This document shows, in pieces, positions 51,936-61,335 of a stretch of DNA of 64,000 nt; the first letter of the stretch is position 1, and every line of letters begins with the position of its first letter. The DNA comes from Pseudoduganella armeniaca. Its GTDB lineage: Bacteria; Pseudomonadota; Gammaproteobacteria; Burkholderiales; Burkholderiaceae_D. The notes under the pieces were generated by a model. The model ran no database searches, had not been told where the DNA came from, and saw only the letters and a program-made list of their open reading frames with translations. The DNA lies in assembly GCF_003028855.1 (NCBI RefSeq), contig NZ_CP028324.1, positions 310,001-374,000 on the forward strand. Reading direction: 5' to 3'. The position numbers and the translations under genes were made by a program.

Positions 51936-53354
51936 TCAGAAGCCGAACTGGAACTGCGCCAGCAATTCGTTCGCGCTCGGCTGGGCCGGGTTGTCGTACT
52001 GGTAGTGGTTCAGGTTGATCTGGAACTTGGTCGTCTCGGCGAAGAACAGGTTGAAGCCGGCCGTGGCGATCTTGCTGCGATCGTTCGGCAGCGCGCGGTT
52101 CGGATCGAACACGTCGTAACGGGCAAACAGCTGGTAGGACTTGGGCCAGTAATCGTCGTACTTGGCCTGCGCGCGCGAACTGGCGATCCACTGCTCGCCC
52201 CAGGTGTAGAAGGCGGTGACGTACTGGCCGCGCGACTTTACGTCCGGGCCGTTGCCGGCCACGCCGTCGCGCCCCTCCGCATACTCGTACGTAATGCCGA
52301 ACGGCGCGTGGTTGTAGTAGATGTCGAAGCCGTAGCGGTCGCGCTTGACCTGCCCGACGACCGCGCCGGCCGTCCCGGCCGTCACGTTCTTCTTGCCCTT
52401 GTAGGCCGAGGCGCCCACTTTCAGCTCGCGCAGCAGGCTGAAATAATCGACCGGCAGCGTGAACGCCACGCGCGCCAGGTAGTCCTTGCTGTTGTTGTCG
52501 TCCGTCTTGTTCGGGCCACTGCCGTTGACGACACCAAACGCGTACTCGACCAGCGGCGCCCGGTAGTTGAAGCCGTAGTCGACGTAGGGATCGAAGTCGC
52601 CGCGCACGATCAGGCCGATCTGGCGGGCCCCCACACCGAGCCCGCCCAGAAACTGCGCGTTGTTGATCACCGGGCGCAGTTCCTCGCCGATCTGGGCTTC
52701 CAGGCCGAACGGAATCTGCTGCTGGCCGAAGGTCAAGGTCAGGCGCGGGTCCTCCAGGCCCGTCAGCGTGGGCAGGGGACTGTAGCGGATGTAGGCATCC
52801 GTCGCATTGAGCTGGCTGCCGTCCGTGGCCGGGCTGTTGCGCGCATAGGCGAACGCCAGCCGGTAGTCCAGGTTACGCCCTTCCGAGTAGTCGCGATACA
52901 GGCTGCCGGCGAAGTTCAGCGTGGCCTGCGGGATGTCGAAGCTGCCGTGACGGTCGGCCGCGCTGGCCGCGCTGCCGGTGCGCGTGGCCTGCTCCTGCGC
53001 GGTGGCGCGCACCTGCACGCTGCCGCCGATGGTCGTGCCGCGCGTCGTCAGCGCGGTCTTGGTCTCGCGGTTGCGGCGCTGTTCATATTTGTAATTCTCC
53101 AGGTCGGTACGCAGGCCGTCGATATCGCCCTTGGTGGCGATCTCCACTTTTTCCTCCGTGGCCCCGACAGGCGATGCCGCCGGCGCCTGCGTTGCCTGCA
53201 CCTGCGCCTGCAGCGCAGTGACGACGGCCTTCAGTTCCTCGATCTGGCGCTGTAGCTCCGCGTTGCTTTGCCCGGCCGCGTGCGCCGCGCCGGCGATGCT
53301 CAAGAGGCCCGCGGCCAGGGCCGCGCTGCCGGTGTGCTTTGATGGATACTTCAA
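51936..53354 (-). CDS. Outer-membrane porin with coiled-coil N terminus
   Basis: A 472-residue porin of the phosphate-selective-porin-like (OprO/P-type) fold. A signal peptide ends near AGAAHAAG; residues ~25-55 form a short coiled coil (NAELQRQIEELKAVVTALQA). The rest is beta-rich and ends in F (QFQFGF). No ATG fits; a TTG at 53354 (MKYPSKHTG) stands 7 nt after AGGAG and gives a good signal peptide. A sigma-54 promoter lies 50 bp upstream, so it leads the porin-ABC transport operon. Confidence 0.82.
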   Translation of the reverse strand: MKYPSKHTGSAALAAGLLSIAGAAHAAGQSNAELQRQIEELKAVVTALQAQVQATQAPAASPVGATEEKVEIATKGDIDGLRTDLENYKYEQRRNRETKTALTTRGTTIGGSVQVRATAQEQATRTGSAASAADRHGSFDIPQATLNFAGSLYRDYSEGRNLDYRLAFAYARNSPATDGSQLNATDAYIRYSPLPTLTGLEDPRLTLTFGQQQIPFGLEAQIGEELRPVINNAQFLGGLGVGARQIGLIVRGDFDPYVDYGFNYRAPLVEYAFGVVNGSGPNKTDDNNSKDYLARVAFTLPVDYFSLLRELKVGASAYKGKKNVTAGTAGAVVGQVKRDRYGFDIYYNHAPFGITYEYAEGRDGVAGNGPDVKSRGQYVTAFYTWGEQWIASSRAQAKYDDYWPKSYQLFARYDVFDPNRALPNDRSKIATAGFNLFFAETTKFQINLNHYQYDNPAQPSANELLAQFQFGF

Positions 53355-53403
53355 ACAAGTGCTCCTGGTGTAATGGGCCGATGGGATGCTGTACCTTTCA
53401 TTA

Positions 53404-53419
53404 CGCACGTTCCATGCCA
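53404..53419 (-). promoter_or_regulatory. Sigma-54 promoter for the porin-ABC operon
   Basis: On the minus strand TGGCATGGAACGTGCG: GG at -24 and GC at -12 with 10 bp between. It is 50 bp upstream of the porin TTG. The match is a little weaker than the other two (TGGCAT and GTGC), but the spacing is exact. Confidence 0.72.
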
Positions 53420-53531
53420 CCCGTTTTCATTCCGTTTTGACCGCTTTCCGGCACGCTGCTGTCGCGGCGCCAGCACCGCCGCAACAGCTGGCGCCGCGAT
53501 CTGCTGCAAAGCCAGCAGCCGCCGTGACGCC

Positions 53532-54884
53532 TTATGCGGCCTTGGCCGCCTTGACGGCGTAGCGGTTTTGCGGCTTGTCCAGGCCCAGGTTCTCGCGCAG
53601 GGTCGTGCCCTCATACTCGGTGCGGAACAGGCCGCGCCGCTGCAGTTCCGGGATCACCAGGTCGACGAAGTCCTCCAGCGATTCCGGCAGCACGGGCGGC
53701 ATCACGTTGAAGCCATCCGCCGCGCCGTTCTCGAACCATCGCTGCATCTCGTCGGCGATCTTCTGCGGCGTGCCGACGACCACCCAGTGCCCGCGCGCGC
53801 CGGCCAGGTATTCGTACAGCTGGCGCACGGTGAACTGTTCGCGCCGCGCCAGCTCGATGACAACGTGGTGGCGGCTGTTGCGGCCCGCTTCCGGCGTCGG
53901 GTAGTACGGCGGCGGCGCGTCCAGGTCCCACTGCGTCAGATCCTCGCCGGGCCAGAAACGCTCGATGGTGGCCAGGCCAACGGACGGGTGGATCAGCTTC
54001 TGCAGCTCGGCCCATTTCGCCTCCGCCTCCTCCTGGGTGCGGCCGATGACAGGGGAGATGCCGGGCAGGATCAGCAGCTGCTCGGGACGACGGCCGTACT
54101 TCGCCAGGCGGCCCTTGACGTCGCGGTAGAACGCCTGCGCTTCCTCCAGGCTGGTCCACGCGGTGAAAATCGCCTCGGCGGTGGCGGCGGCCAGCTCGCG
54201 GCCCGGCTCGGACGATCCGGCCTGCACGATGACGGGATGGCCCTGCGGCGAGCGCTCCAGGTTCAACGGCCCCGCCACCTTGTGGTACTTGCCGTGGTGG
54301 TTCAGCGCATGCAGCTTGTCCGGATCGAAGTAGACGCCGCTTTCGGGATCGCGGCTAAACGCGTCGTCTTCGAAGCTGTCCCACAGGCCCGTGACGACGT
54401 CGAGGAACTCGTGCGCCTTCTCGTAGCGCACCTCAGGGTCGGGGTGCTTGTCCAGGCCGAAGTTGCCGTACACGCTGTCGTTCCCGGTCGTGACGACGTT
54501 CCACGCGGCGCGGCCCTTGCTGATATGGTCGAGCGAGGCGAACTTGCGCGCCAGCAGATACGGGTCCTCGTACGTGGTGGAGGCAGTGGCGACAAAGCCG
54601 ATGTGTTTTGTCACGACCGACAGCGCGGACCACAAGGTGACGGGTTCGAAATGCGAGATGCGGCCCTGCCGGCTGAACGACTCCTTGCTGCCCTGCTCCC
54701 ACACGCCGGGGCTGTCGGCAACGAACACCTGGTCGAACTTGCCGCGCTCGGCCAGCTGCGCGACGGCGATGTAGTGGTCGATATTGACGCCGGAATCGAC
54801 CTGGGAACCGGGGTGGCGCCAGGCGGCGATGTGGTGGCCGGTGGCCATGATGAACGCGCCGAGGCGCAGCTTGCGGTGAGCCAT
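53532..54884 (-). CDS. LLM-class flavin-dependent monooxygenase (NtaA/SnaA/DszA-like)
   Basis: A 450-residue FMN monooxygenase of the luciferase-like superfamily. The family block LDHISKGRAAWNVVTTGND is at ~120-138. Others are GHPVIVQAGSSEPGRELAA and ADEMQRWFENGAADGFNV. Members oxidise nitrilotriacetate, dibenzothiophene sulfone, dimethylsulfone-derived sulfonates and similar compounds with reduced FMN supplied by a separate reductase. In this cluster cleavage of a C-S or C-N bond is likely. The gene follows the amidohydrolase gene by 27 bp. Confidence 0.87.
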   Translation of the reverse strand: MAHRKLRLGAFIMATGHHIAAWRHPGSQVDSGVNIDHYIAVAQLAERGKFDQVFVADSPGVWEQGSKESFSRQGRISHFEPVTLWSALSVVTKHIGFVATASTTYEDPYLLARKFASLDHISKGRAAWNVVTTGNDSVYGNFGLDKHPDPEVRYEKAHEFLDVVTGLWDSFEDDAFSRDPESGVYFDPDKLHALNHHGKYHKVAGPLNLERSPQGHPVIVQAGSSEPGRELAAATAEAIFTAWTSLEEAQAFYRDVKGRLAKYGRRPEQLLILPGISPVIGRTQEEAEAKWAELQKLIHPSVGLATIERFWPGEDLTQWDLDAPPPYYPTPEAGRNSRHHVVIELARREQFTVRQLYEYLAGARGHWVVVGTPQKIADEMQRWFENGAADGFNVMPPVLPESLEDFVDLVIPELQRRGLFRTEYEGTTLRENLGLDKPQNRYAVKAAKAA

Positions 54885-54911
54885 GGATATCTCCGATAAA
54901 TTTGTAGACGA

Positions 54912-56444
54912 TCAGCGCGCGGTGGCTTGCAGCTTCGCTTCCACCGCCGTGCCCTTGAAGAAGTCGGGATTCGCTTCCGTATACAGCTTGTAGGGATTGG
55001 TGAAGACATAAGCCTTGAAGTCCGCTTCGCTGAGGATGCCCTGCTCGACCAGGCCGTAGGCTTCGGCCAGCGCGTCGGTCAGGTCGGGCACGTCCCAATG
55101 GCCCACGTCGGACGAGTAGATCGCGTTGATCTTGGTGCCCAGCGGATTGGCCTTGTCGTTGAAGGCCGTGGCGATCGTGCGGTCGTCCGATTCGGAACCG
55201 AAGAAGAAATTGTCGACCCAGCGTGCCTTGATGTCCTCCACCTTCTCGATGCCGGCGGCGGCGAAATCATCCAGCTCGCTGCCTTGCGGCTGGCGCGAGC
55301 CGGCCGTGTAGTGCGCGCCCAGCGTGTCGCGGATCAGGTCCTCGCCCTCGATCGAACGACCCTTCGTCAGGTCGGCGCCATAGCGCGCGAACAGGTCCGT
55401 CAGCAGGGCGCGGTCGGTGGCGGCCGGATCGTAGTTCTTCAATCCCTCCAGGCTGCGCTTTTCCCAACGATCGACCAGGTGCGTGAACACGCGCGCGCCC
55501 CAATCGGCGCCACCTTCCAGCAGGCCCACGCGCAGCTGCGGGAAGCGCTTCGTCACGCCGCCGAAGAACAGCGCCTTGGCGAACGCCTCGGAACCGTCGG
55601 CGAAGTGGCCGATGTGGTTGTTCATGTAGTTGCTGATCGAGCTGCGCCCGGTCCAGCCCTGGCTGCCATAGTGCGTCAGGACCGGCACACCCAGCTCCAC
55701 CGCCTTGGCCCAGAACGGGTCGTAGTCGTATTCGCTGTCGATGCCGTAGAAGTCCTGGTAGGAGATGTATTTCTGCAGCTCGGGATGCTGGTCGGCCGGA
55801 TACTTGTCGGCCAGTGCGCGGATCGGCCGGCGCACGCTGCCGGCGATATTGATGGCCTTCAGGCCCAGTGTCTTGATGGCGAATTCCAGCTCGGCGATGC
55901 CTTCCTCCGGCGTGTGCAGCGCGATGCCGGCGACCGGCGTCAGCCGGTCGCTGTACTTGCGATACAGGTCGGCGTGATAGTGGTTGATGGCACGCTGCAG
56001 CGCCGTGCGGTCGTCCTTGTCCCGTACCCCCAGCGGCGCCAGCACGTTGTTCGGGAACAGGATCGAATAGTCAGAGCCCTGCTCTTCCTGGCGTTCGTAC
56101 AGCAGCTCCGGCAGGTGATATGTCGCCACGTCCAGCGTGTTCTTGGTCACCCGTGCCCACCACGGCGCACGGATGGTGCGGTAGTACTGGCGCTCTTCCG
56201 GCGTCTGCTCGTACCAGGTCTTGCCGTTGCCGATGCCGCCGCGGCCGATGCGCGTGGCCGAAGCCTTGCGCAGCGCGTCCACCAGCTTCACGCCGCCGTA
56301 GTTGGCGACATAGTCCTCCAGGTCGGGCGTGTAATCGTTGGTATGGACATCGGTATCGATGACCGGGTAATCGAGCCGCTGCTTGACGGCGACGGATGGG
56401 GAGGCGTTCAGGCGGTTGAGGCGATCGTTCACGTTGTTCTCCAA
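54912..56444 (-). CDS. Amidohydrolase-2 (ACMSD-like) family protein
   Basis: A 510-residue metal-dependent hydrolase or decarboxylase. The first metal-binding residues are in VIDTDVHTNDY (Asp-x-His), a further His in VLTHYGSQGW, and the late Asp in YSSDVGHWDVP. It is longer than typical ACMSD-like enzymes (about 300-350), with an inserted region. It is first in an amidohydrolase-LLM monooxygenase pair driven by the sigma-54 promoter at 56494. It may work on the product of the monooxygenase, or hydrolyse the substrate first. Confidence 0.83.
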   Translation of the reverse strand: MENNVNDRLNRLNASPSVAVKQRLDYPVIDTDVHTNDYTPDLEDYVANYGGVKLVDALRKASATRIGRGGIGNGKTWYEQTPEERQYYRTIRAPWWARVTKNTLDVATYHLPELLYERQEEQGSDYSILFPNNVLAPLGVRDKDDRTALQRAINHYHADLYRKYSDRLTPVAGIALHTPEEGIAELEFAIKTLGLKAINIAGSVRRPIRALADKYPADQHPELQKYISYQDFYGIDSEYDYDPFWAKAVELGVPVLTHYGSQGWTGRSSISNYMNNHIGHFADGSEAFAKALFFGGVTKRFPQLRVGLLEGGADWGARVFTHLVDRWEKRSLEGLKNYDPAATDRALLTDLFARYGADLTKGRSIEGEDLIRDTLGAHYTAGSRQPQGSELDDFAAAGIEKVEDIKARWVDNFFFGSESDDRTIATAFNDKANPLGTKINAIYSSDVGHWDVPDLTDALAEAYGLVEQGILSEADFKAYVFTNPYKLYTEANPDFFKGTAVEAKLQATAR

Positions 56445-56493
56445 TGAGGGTGAAGGCAGCGCAGGCGGGCACCTGCGGAACTGATCACTTCAT

Positions 56494-56509
56494 TGCAGCA
56501 TTCGTGCCA
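56494..56509 (-). promoter_or_regulatory. Sigma-54 promoter for amidohydrolase-LLM operon
   Basis: On the minus strand TGGCACGAATGCTGCA: the -24 TGGCACG is perfect and the -12 CTGCA differs from TTGCA by one base. It stands 50 bp ahead of the ATG at 56444, the same distance as the porin promoter. The aldo/keto reductase gene lies upstream. Confidence 0.85.
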
Positions 56510-56605
56510 TGCCAAAACCGGGCGAAAACGACGCGGCGGCAGGGAAAACTGCTGGCTGCCGCGCAGCGCCTGCTGATTTGCGGGCAGCCACGCAGCAGCC
56601 GTCGC

Positions 56606-57598
56606 TCAGCGGGCGGCGTCGCCGCGGCGGTACTCGGCGCTGATGTCGTCGAAGCGCTGCTTGAGCGCCGGATCGAGCGTGAAGGAGGCCGCACGCAAGG
56701 TGTCGTGCAGTTGCTCGGGCCGGCTCGCGCCGATGATGGCGGAGGTAACGACGGGATTGGCCAGCACCCACGCGACGGCGGCCGTCGTCAGGGGCACACC
56801 GGCATCGGCCGCGGCGGCGGCCAACTGGCGTACCGTATCGAACTCGCGCTCGTGCCAATAGCGTTCCTGATAGCGCTCGGCAGCGCTACCCAGCGTGAAG
56901 CGCGTGCCCTGGGCCGGACCGGCCGACAGCGAGTGCTTGCCCGTCAACAGGCCGCCGGCCAGCGGATTGTAGGGAATCACGCCCAGCCGATCCTCCGCCG
57001 CCAGCGGCAGCAGTTCCCGTTCGATCTCGCGGAACAGCAGGCTGTAGCGGGGCTGCACCGACACCGGCCGCGCCAGGTTGCGCGCCTCGGCCCGGCCCAG
57101 CAGGCGCGCCAGCCGATAGGCCAGGAAGTTCGACACCCCTACGTAGCGCGCCCGCCCCGAGCGCACGATCGTGTCGAGTGCCTCCAGCGTTTCGTCCAGC
57201 GGCGTGGCCGGGTCGTCCGAATGCAGCTGGTACAGGTCGACGTAATCCGTGCCCAGGCGCCGCAGCGACGCATCGATGGCGCCCAGCAGGTGCTTGCGCG
57301 AGGCGCCCTGCTGCCATGGCTGCGGGCCGACCTTGCCGACGGCCTTGGTGGCGACGATGACGCTGTCGCGCCGCCCCTGCAGCCAGCGGCCGACGATTTC
57401 CTCGGTGCGGCCGACGGTCGAGGTATCGCCGCCCAGCGGATACACGTCGGCGGTATCGATGAACGTCACGCCCGCGTCGAAGGCATGGTCGAGGATGGCG
57501 CGCGAGGTGGCTTCGTCGGCTTGCACGCCGAACGTCATCGTGCCCAGGCACAGGCGCGACACGGTCAGGCCCGTGCCGCCCAGTCGGGTGGTTTGCAT
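56606..57598 (-). CDS. Aldo/keto reductase
   Basis: A 330-residue NADPH-dependent reductase. The catalytic tetrad is visible: Asp and Tyr in FIDTADVYPLGG, Lys in VATKAVG and His in DLYQLHSDD. The C-terminal SAIIGASRPEQL helps bind NADPH. AAAGGA and the spacing favour ATG 57598 over the TTG at 57604. It starts 22 bp after the sigma-54 activator, in one unit with it. The substrate, perhaps an aldehyde released by the monooxygenase, is unknown. Confidence 0.87.
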   Translation of the reverse strand: MQTTRLGGTGLTVSRLCLGTMTFGVQADEATSRAILDHAFDAGVTFIDTADVYPLGGDTSTVGRTEEIVGRWLQGRRDSVIVATKAVGKVGPQPWQQGASRKHLLGAIDASLRRLGTDYVDLYQLHSDDPATPLDETLEALDTIVRSGRARYVGVSNFLAYRLARLLGRAEARNLARPVSVQPRYSLLFREIERELLPLAAEDRLGVIPYNPLAGGLLTGKHSLSAGPAQGTRFTLGSAAERYQERYWHEREFDTVRQLAAAAADAGVPLTTAAVAWVLANPVVTSAIIGASRPEQLHDTLRAASFTLDPALKQRFDDISAEYRRGDAAR

Positions 57599-57620
57599 CG
57601 TCAATCCTTTCAGTGAGGTT

Positions 57621-58748
<1,128 letters not shown>

Positions 58749-58786
58749 GGTACCTCGCAAGTAATGGTGGACAGCGACGGGCGCCG

Positions 58787-59002
58787 TTACAGCTTGGCGA
58801 TCGAGACCTCGGTCGCCTTGACCAGGGCGACGACTTCGACGCCCGGCGCCAGGCCCAGGTCGCGCACCGAGCGGCTGGTGATCACGGAGGTGACGATGCC
58901 GGCCGGCGTCTCGATATCCACTTCCGAGACGACCGGACCGTCGATGATTTCCTTCACCTTGCCGCGGAACTGGTTGCGTACGTTGATGGCCTTGATGCTC
59001 AT
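58787..59002 (-). CDS. Mop/TOBE molybdopterin-binding-like protein (SsuF-like)
   Basis: A 71-residue single Mop/TOBE domain (MSIKAINVRNQFRGKVKEI at the start; DIETPAGIVTSVITSRSVRD in the middle). This is the size of SsuF, a Mop-like protein encoded with the sulfonate genes of Pseudomonas putida and needed for sulfonate growth. There are no molybdate-transport genes nearby. It precedes the sigma-54 activator by 38 bp, so the two likely share an mRNA. The function of such proteins in sulfur use is not settled. Confidence 0.85.
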   Translation of the reverse strand: MSIKAINVRNQFRGKVKEIIDGPVVSEVDIETPAGIVTSVITSRSVRDLGLAPGVEVVALVKATEVSIAKL

Positions 59003-59404
59003 GGTGACTCCTGGTTGAAGGGTTGGCTGGAACACGATGGAACTGCGGGCGACACCGCTCCCTGCCGTCGCGCGAACGGCGTTGGCCGCGCGGCGGCACA
59101 AGCAAAGCTGGGAGAGGCGGGTTGGCAGTGGCGCGCTTGTGGCGCGCCGTGCGGGATCACATGGCTGCCCGACAGTGGCGGCAGCGCTGCATTCGCATGG
59201 GTGGAGTGGCTTGATACGACATCATCTTGTGTCCCCTTGGCGATTCCGGTTGTGACAATTCGCCAGTCAAGAGTAAAGAGTGCCTTGCAAAATAAGAACT
59301 AATCGTTTTGCCGATGTTTATATGATTATTGAATAAGACCTGGGCGCGCAGAGTGAGGGCGGCGACCAACGCCACCGCCGTGTGGTATGCACGACACGAC
59401 GCGC
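59003..59404. other. 402-bp gap between the Mop gene and tadC
   Basis: No convincing gene. The 5' side (59003-59200) is GC-rich; 59262-59345 is distinctly more AT-rich (TTATATGATTATTGAATAAG) than the surroundings. It must hold the promoter of the ssuF-like / activator unit (minus strand) and the end of tadC. I see no clear -35/-10 pair, no sigma-54 site and no terminator hairpin with a T run. Confidence 0.5.
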
Positions 59405-60340
59405 TCAATGGACGGCGTTGATCGATGGCATCAAGGCATGGGTGATTTGCAGGACGGCAGGCCCCAGCAGCACGACCAGCAGGCTGGGGAAGATGAAGAA
59501 GATCAGCGGGAACAGCAATTTGGTCGCGATCTTGCCGGCTTGTTCTTCCACGCGCTGGCGCCGGCGCGTACGCAGCTGTTCCGATTGCACGCGCAGCGCC
59601 ACGCCGATGCTGGTGCCGAAGCGGTCGGCCTGGATCAGCATCTTGACCAGCGCGTCGACGTCTTCCACGCCCGTGCGCAGCGCCAGGTTGCGCAACGCCT
59701 TGTCCTTGGCGCTGCCGGCACGCAGCTCCAGCGTGACCAGTTGCAGTTCTTCGGCCAGCACGGGGCTTTTCAGGCCGATCTCGGCGCCCACCCGCGCCAG
59801 CGCCGCATCCATCGCCAGGCCGGCCTCGACGCATACCGTCATCAGGTCGAGCGCGTCGGGGAAGCTCTCGAAGATCTCGCGCTGACGCAAGCTGACGCGA
59901 CGCTTCAGGATCAGGTCCGGCACGTAGTAGCCGCACGCGGCCGCCACGACGAGATAAAGCACCGTGATACTGGCGGCGCGCGCAGGATCGTTGCGCAGCA
60001 CGACGTACAGCAGCAGCGGCAGCCCCACCGTCAACGCCGTTTTCCCGGCGTGGAACAGGCCAGGCGTGGATGGCGCGCGCCAGCCGGCGTTGATGAAGCG
60101 CAGGCGTACGGGCGAGCTTTCCCAGCCCTCGGCCGGCACCGACAGCTTGGCCAGCGGCTCGGCCAGCGCCGCCAGGCGCGCCAGCCAGCTGCCCTGGGTG
60201 GGCTTGCGGCTCTCGCGTTCGTCCAGCGCGGTCAGGCGGCCCTTGACGGGATCGCGTGTCAATAGCAGCAGCGCCAGGGCGGCGATAGCGAATACGAACA
60301 GAAACAGGGCCGCCAGGATCAGCAGCTGGGCAGTAGTCAT
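59405..60340 (-). CDS. tadC: Tad secretion inner-membrane protein TadC
   Basis: A 311-residue T2SSF-domain membrane protein, one of two inner-membrane platform proteins of the Flp-pilus (Tad) machine. Hydrophobic segments lie at ~5-25, ~95-140 and the C terminus (~270-300, LLFPLIFFIFPSLLVVLLGP). The T2SSF block reads FPDALDLMTVCVEAGLAMDA. The ATG at 60340 (MTTAQLLIL) gives a good N-terminal helix; it lies 13 bp after tadB. Confidence 0.9.
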   Translation of the reverse strand: MTTAQLLILAALFLFVFAIAALALLLLTRDPVKGRLTALDERESRKPTQGSWLARLAALAEPLAKLSVPAEGWESSPVRLRFINAGWRAPSTPGLFHAGKTALTVGLPLLLYVVLRNDPARAASITVLYLVVAAACGYYVPDLILKRRVSLRQREIFESFPDALDLMTVCVEAGLAMDAALARVGAEIGLKSPVLAEELQLVTLELRAGSAKDKALRNLALRTGVEDVDALVKMLIQADRFGTSIGVALRVQSEQLRTRRRQRVEEQAGKIATKLLFPLIFFIFPSLLVVLLGPAVLQITHALMPSINAVH

Positions 60341-60353
60341 GGTCAACAAATCC

Positions 60354-61328
60354 TTATACGCGCAAGCGCACCAGCTTGCGGATCGCCAGCACGCCAAGCA
60401 CCATCATCGTGGCCGCACCGCCCAGCAGCTTGCGGCCGCCGGGGTCGGTAAACAGCACGCCCATCGTCTCGGGATTGGCCAGGTACATCACGCCGCCAGC
60501 GCCAAACGGCAGCAGGCACAGCACCCACGCCGACATGCGCCCCTCCGCCGACAGCACGCGCACCTGGCCCAGCAGCTTGTGGCGGTCGCGCACGATGGCG
60601 CTGATCGACGCCAGCAACTCCGTCAGGTTGCCGCCCGTCTCGCGCTGGATCAGCACCGCGACGACGAAGTACTGCAGGTCCATGCTGGGCACCCGCTGCG
60701 CCAGGTTGTTCAGTGCATCGCCCATCGCCACGCCGAAGTTGACTTCGTCGAACGCGGCCTTGAATTCCTCGCCCAGCGGTGCATCCATCTCGTCGCCGAC
60801 CAGCTTCAGTGCCGTGGGAAACGCATGGCCGGCGCGCATCGCGCGGCTCATCATGTCCAGCGCCTCCGGCAGCTGGCGCTCGAACTTGGCCAGGCGCGCC
60901 GTCTTGGCACGCGTCAGGTGCAGCAGCGGCAGCGCGCCCACCGCGGCACCGGCCAGCAGCAGCATCAAGCCTGGCAGATGCACCCAGGCCCCCAGCAACA
61001 GCCCAAGCATGAACATGCCGACGCAGATACCCAGCAGCCGGGCCAGCATGTAGCCCGCGCCGGCCTGCAGCAGCATGCGATCCAAGGTCCGGGTACCGGG
61101 CACGCGGCGCAGCAGCAGATCGATGTCGGGATTGGCGCTGAGGCGGCGCTCCTTGACGATCGTGACGTCCGACGCCTTCGCCTCGCCGCCGATGACGCCG
61201 CGCAGCCGGCGCGCCACCCGCTCGGCCTCCGGGCTGCGGTGCGTGCTCCAACCCACGTAGAGGCCCCACACCATCAGCATCACGGCGGCGAAGATCAGCA
61301 GGATAACCAGCAGGAACGTCGTGTCCAT
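60354..61328 (-). CDS. tadB: Tad secretion inner-membrane protein TadB
   Basis: A 324-residue T2SSF-domain membrane protein, partner of TadC. It has an N-terminal helix (FLLVILLIFAAVMLMVWG), a cytoplasmic region with RRVPGTRTLDRMLLQAG, two mid helices, the T2SSF block LPEALDMMSRAMRAGHAFPT, and two C-terminal helices. The ATG at 61328 lies 7 bp after tadA. Confidence 0.9.
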   Translation of the reverse strand: MDTTFLLVILLIFAAVMLMVWGLYVGWSTHRSPEAERVARRLRGVIGGEAKASDVTIVKERRLSANPDIDLLLRRVPGTRTLDRMLLQAGAGYMLARLLGICVGMFMLGLLLGAWVHLPGLMLLLAGAAVGALPLLHLTRAKTARLAKFERQLPEALDMMSRAMRAGHAFPTALKLVGDEMDAPLGEEFKAAFDEVNFGVAMGDALNNLAQRVPSMDLQYFVVAVLIQRETGGNLTELLASISAIVRDRHKLLGQVRVLSAEGRMSAWVLCLLPFGAGGVMYLANPETMGVLFTDPGGRKLLGGAATMMVLGVLAIRKLVRLRV

Positions 61329-61335
61329 CGTCGCC

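Noticed and set aside
59157..59402. Coding extension in the gap upstream of tadC
   Set aside because: The open frame there is mostly an out-of-frame shadow of tadC; the part in the gap has no start with a ribosome-binding site and no recognisable protein features.
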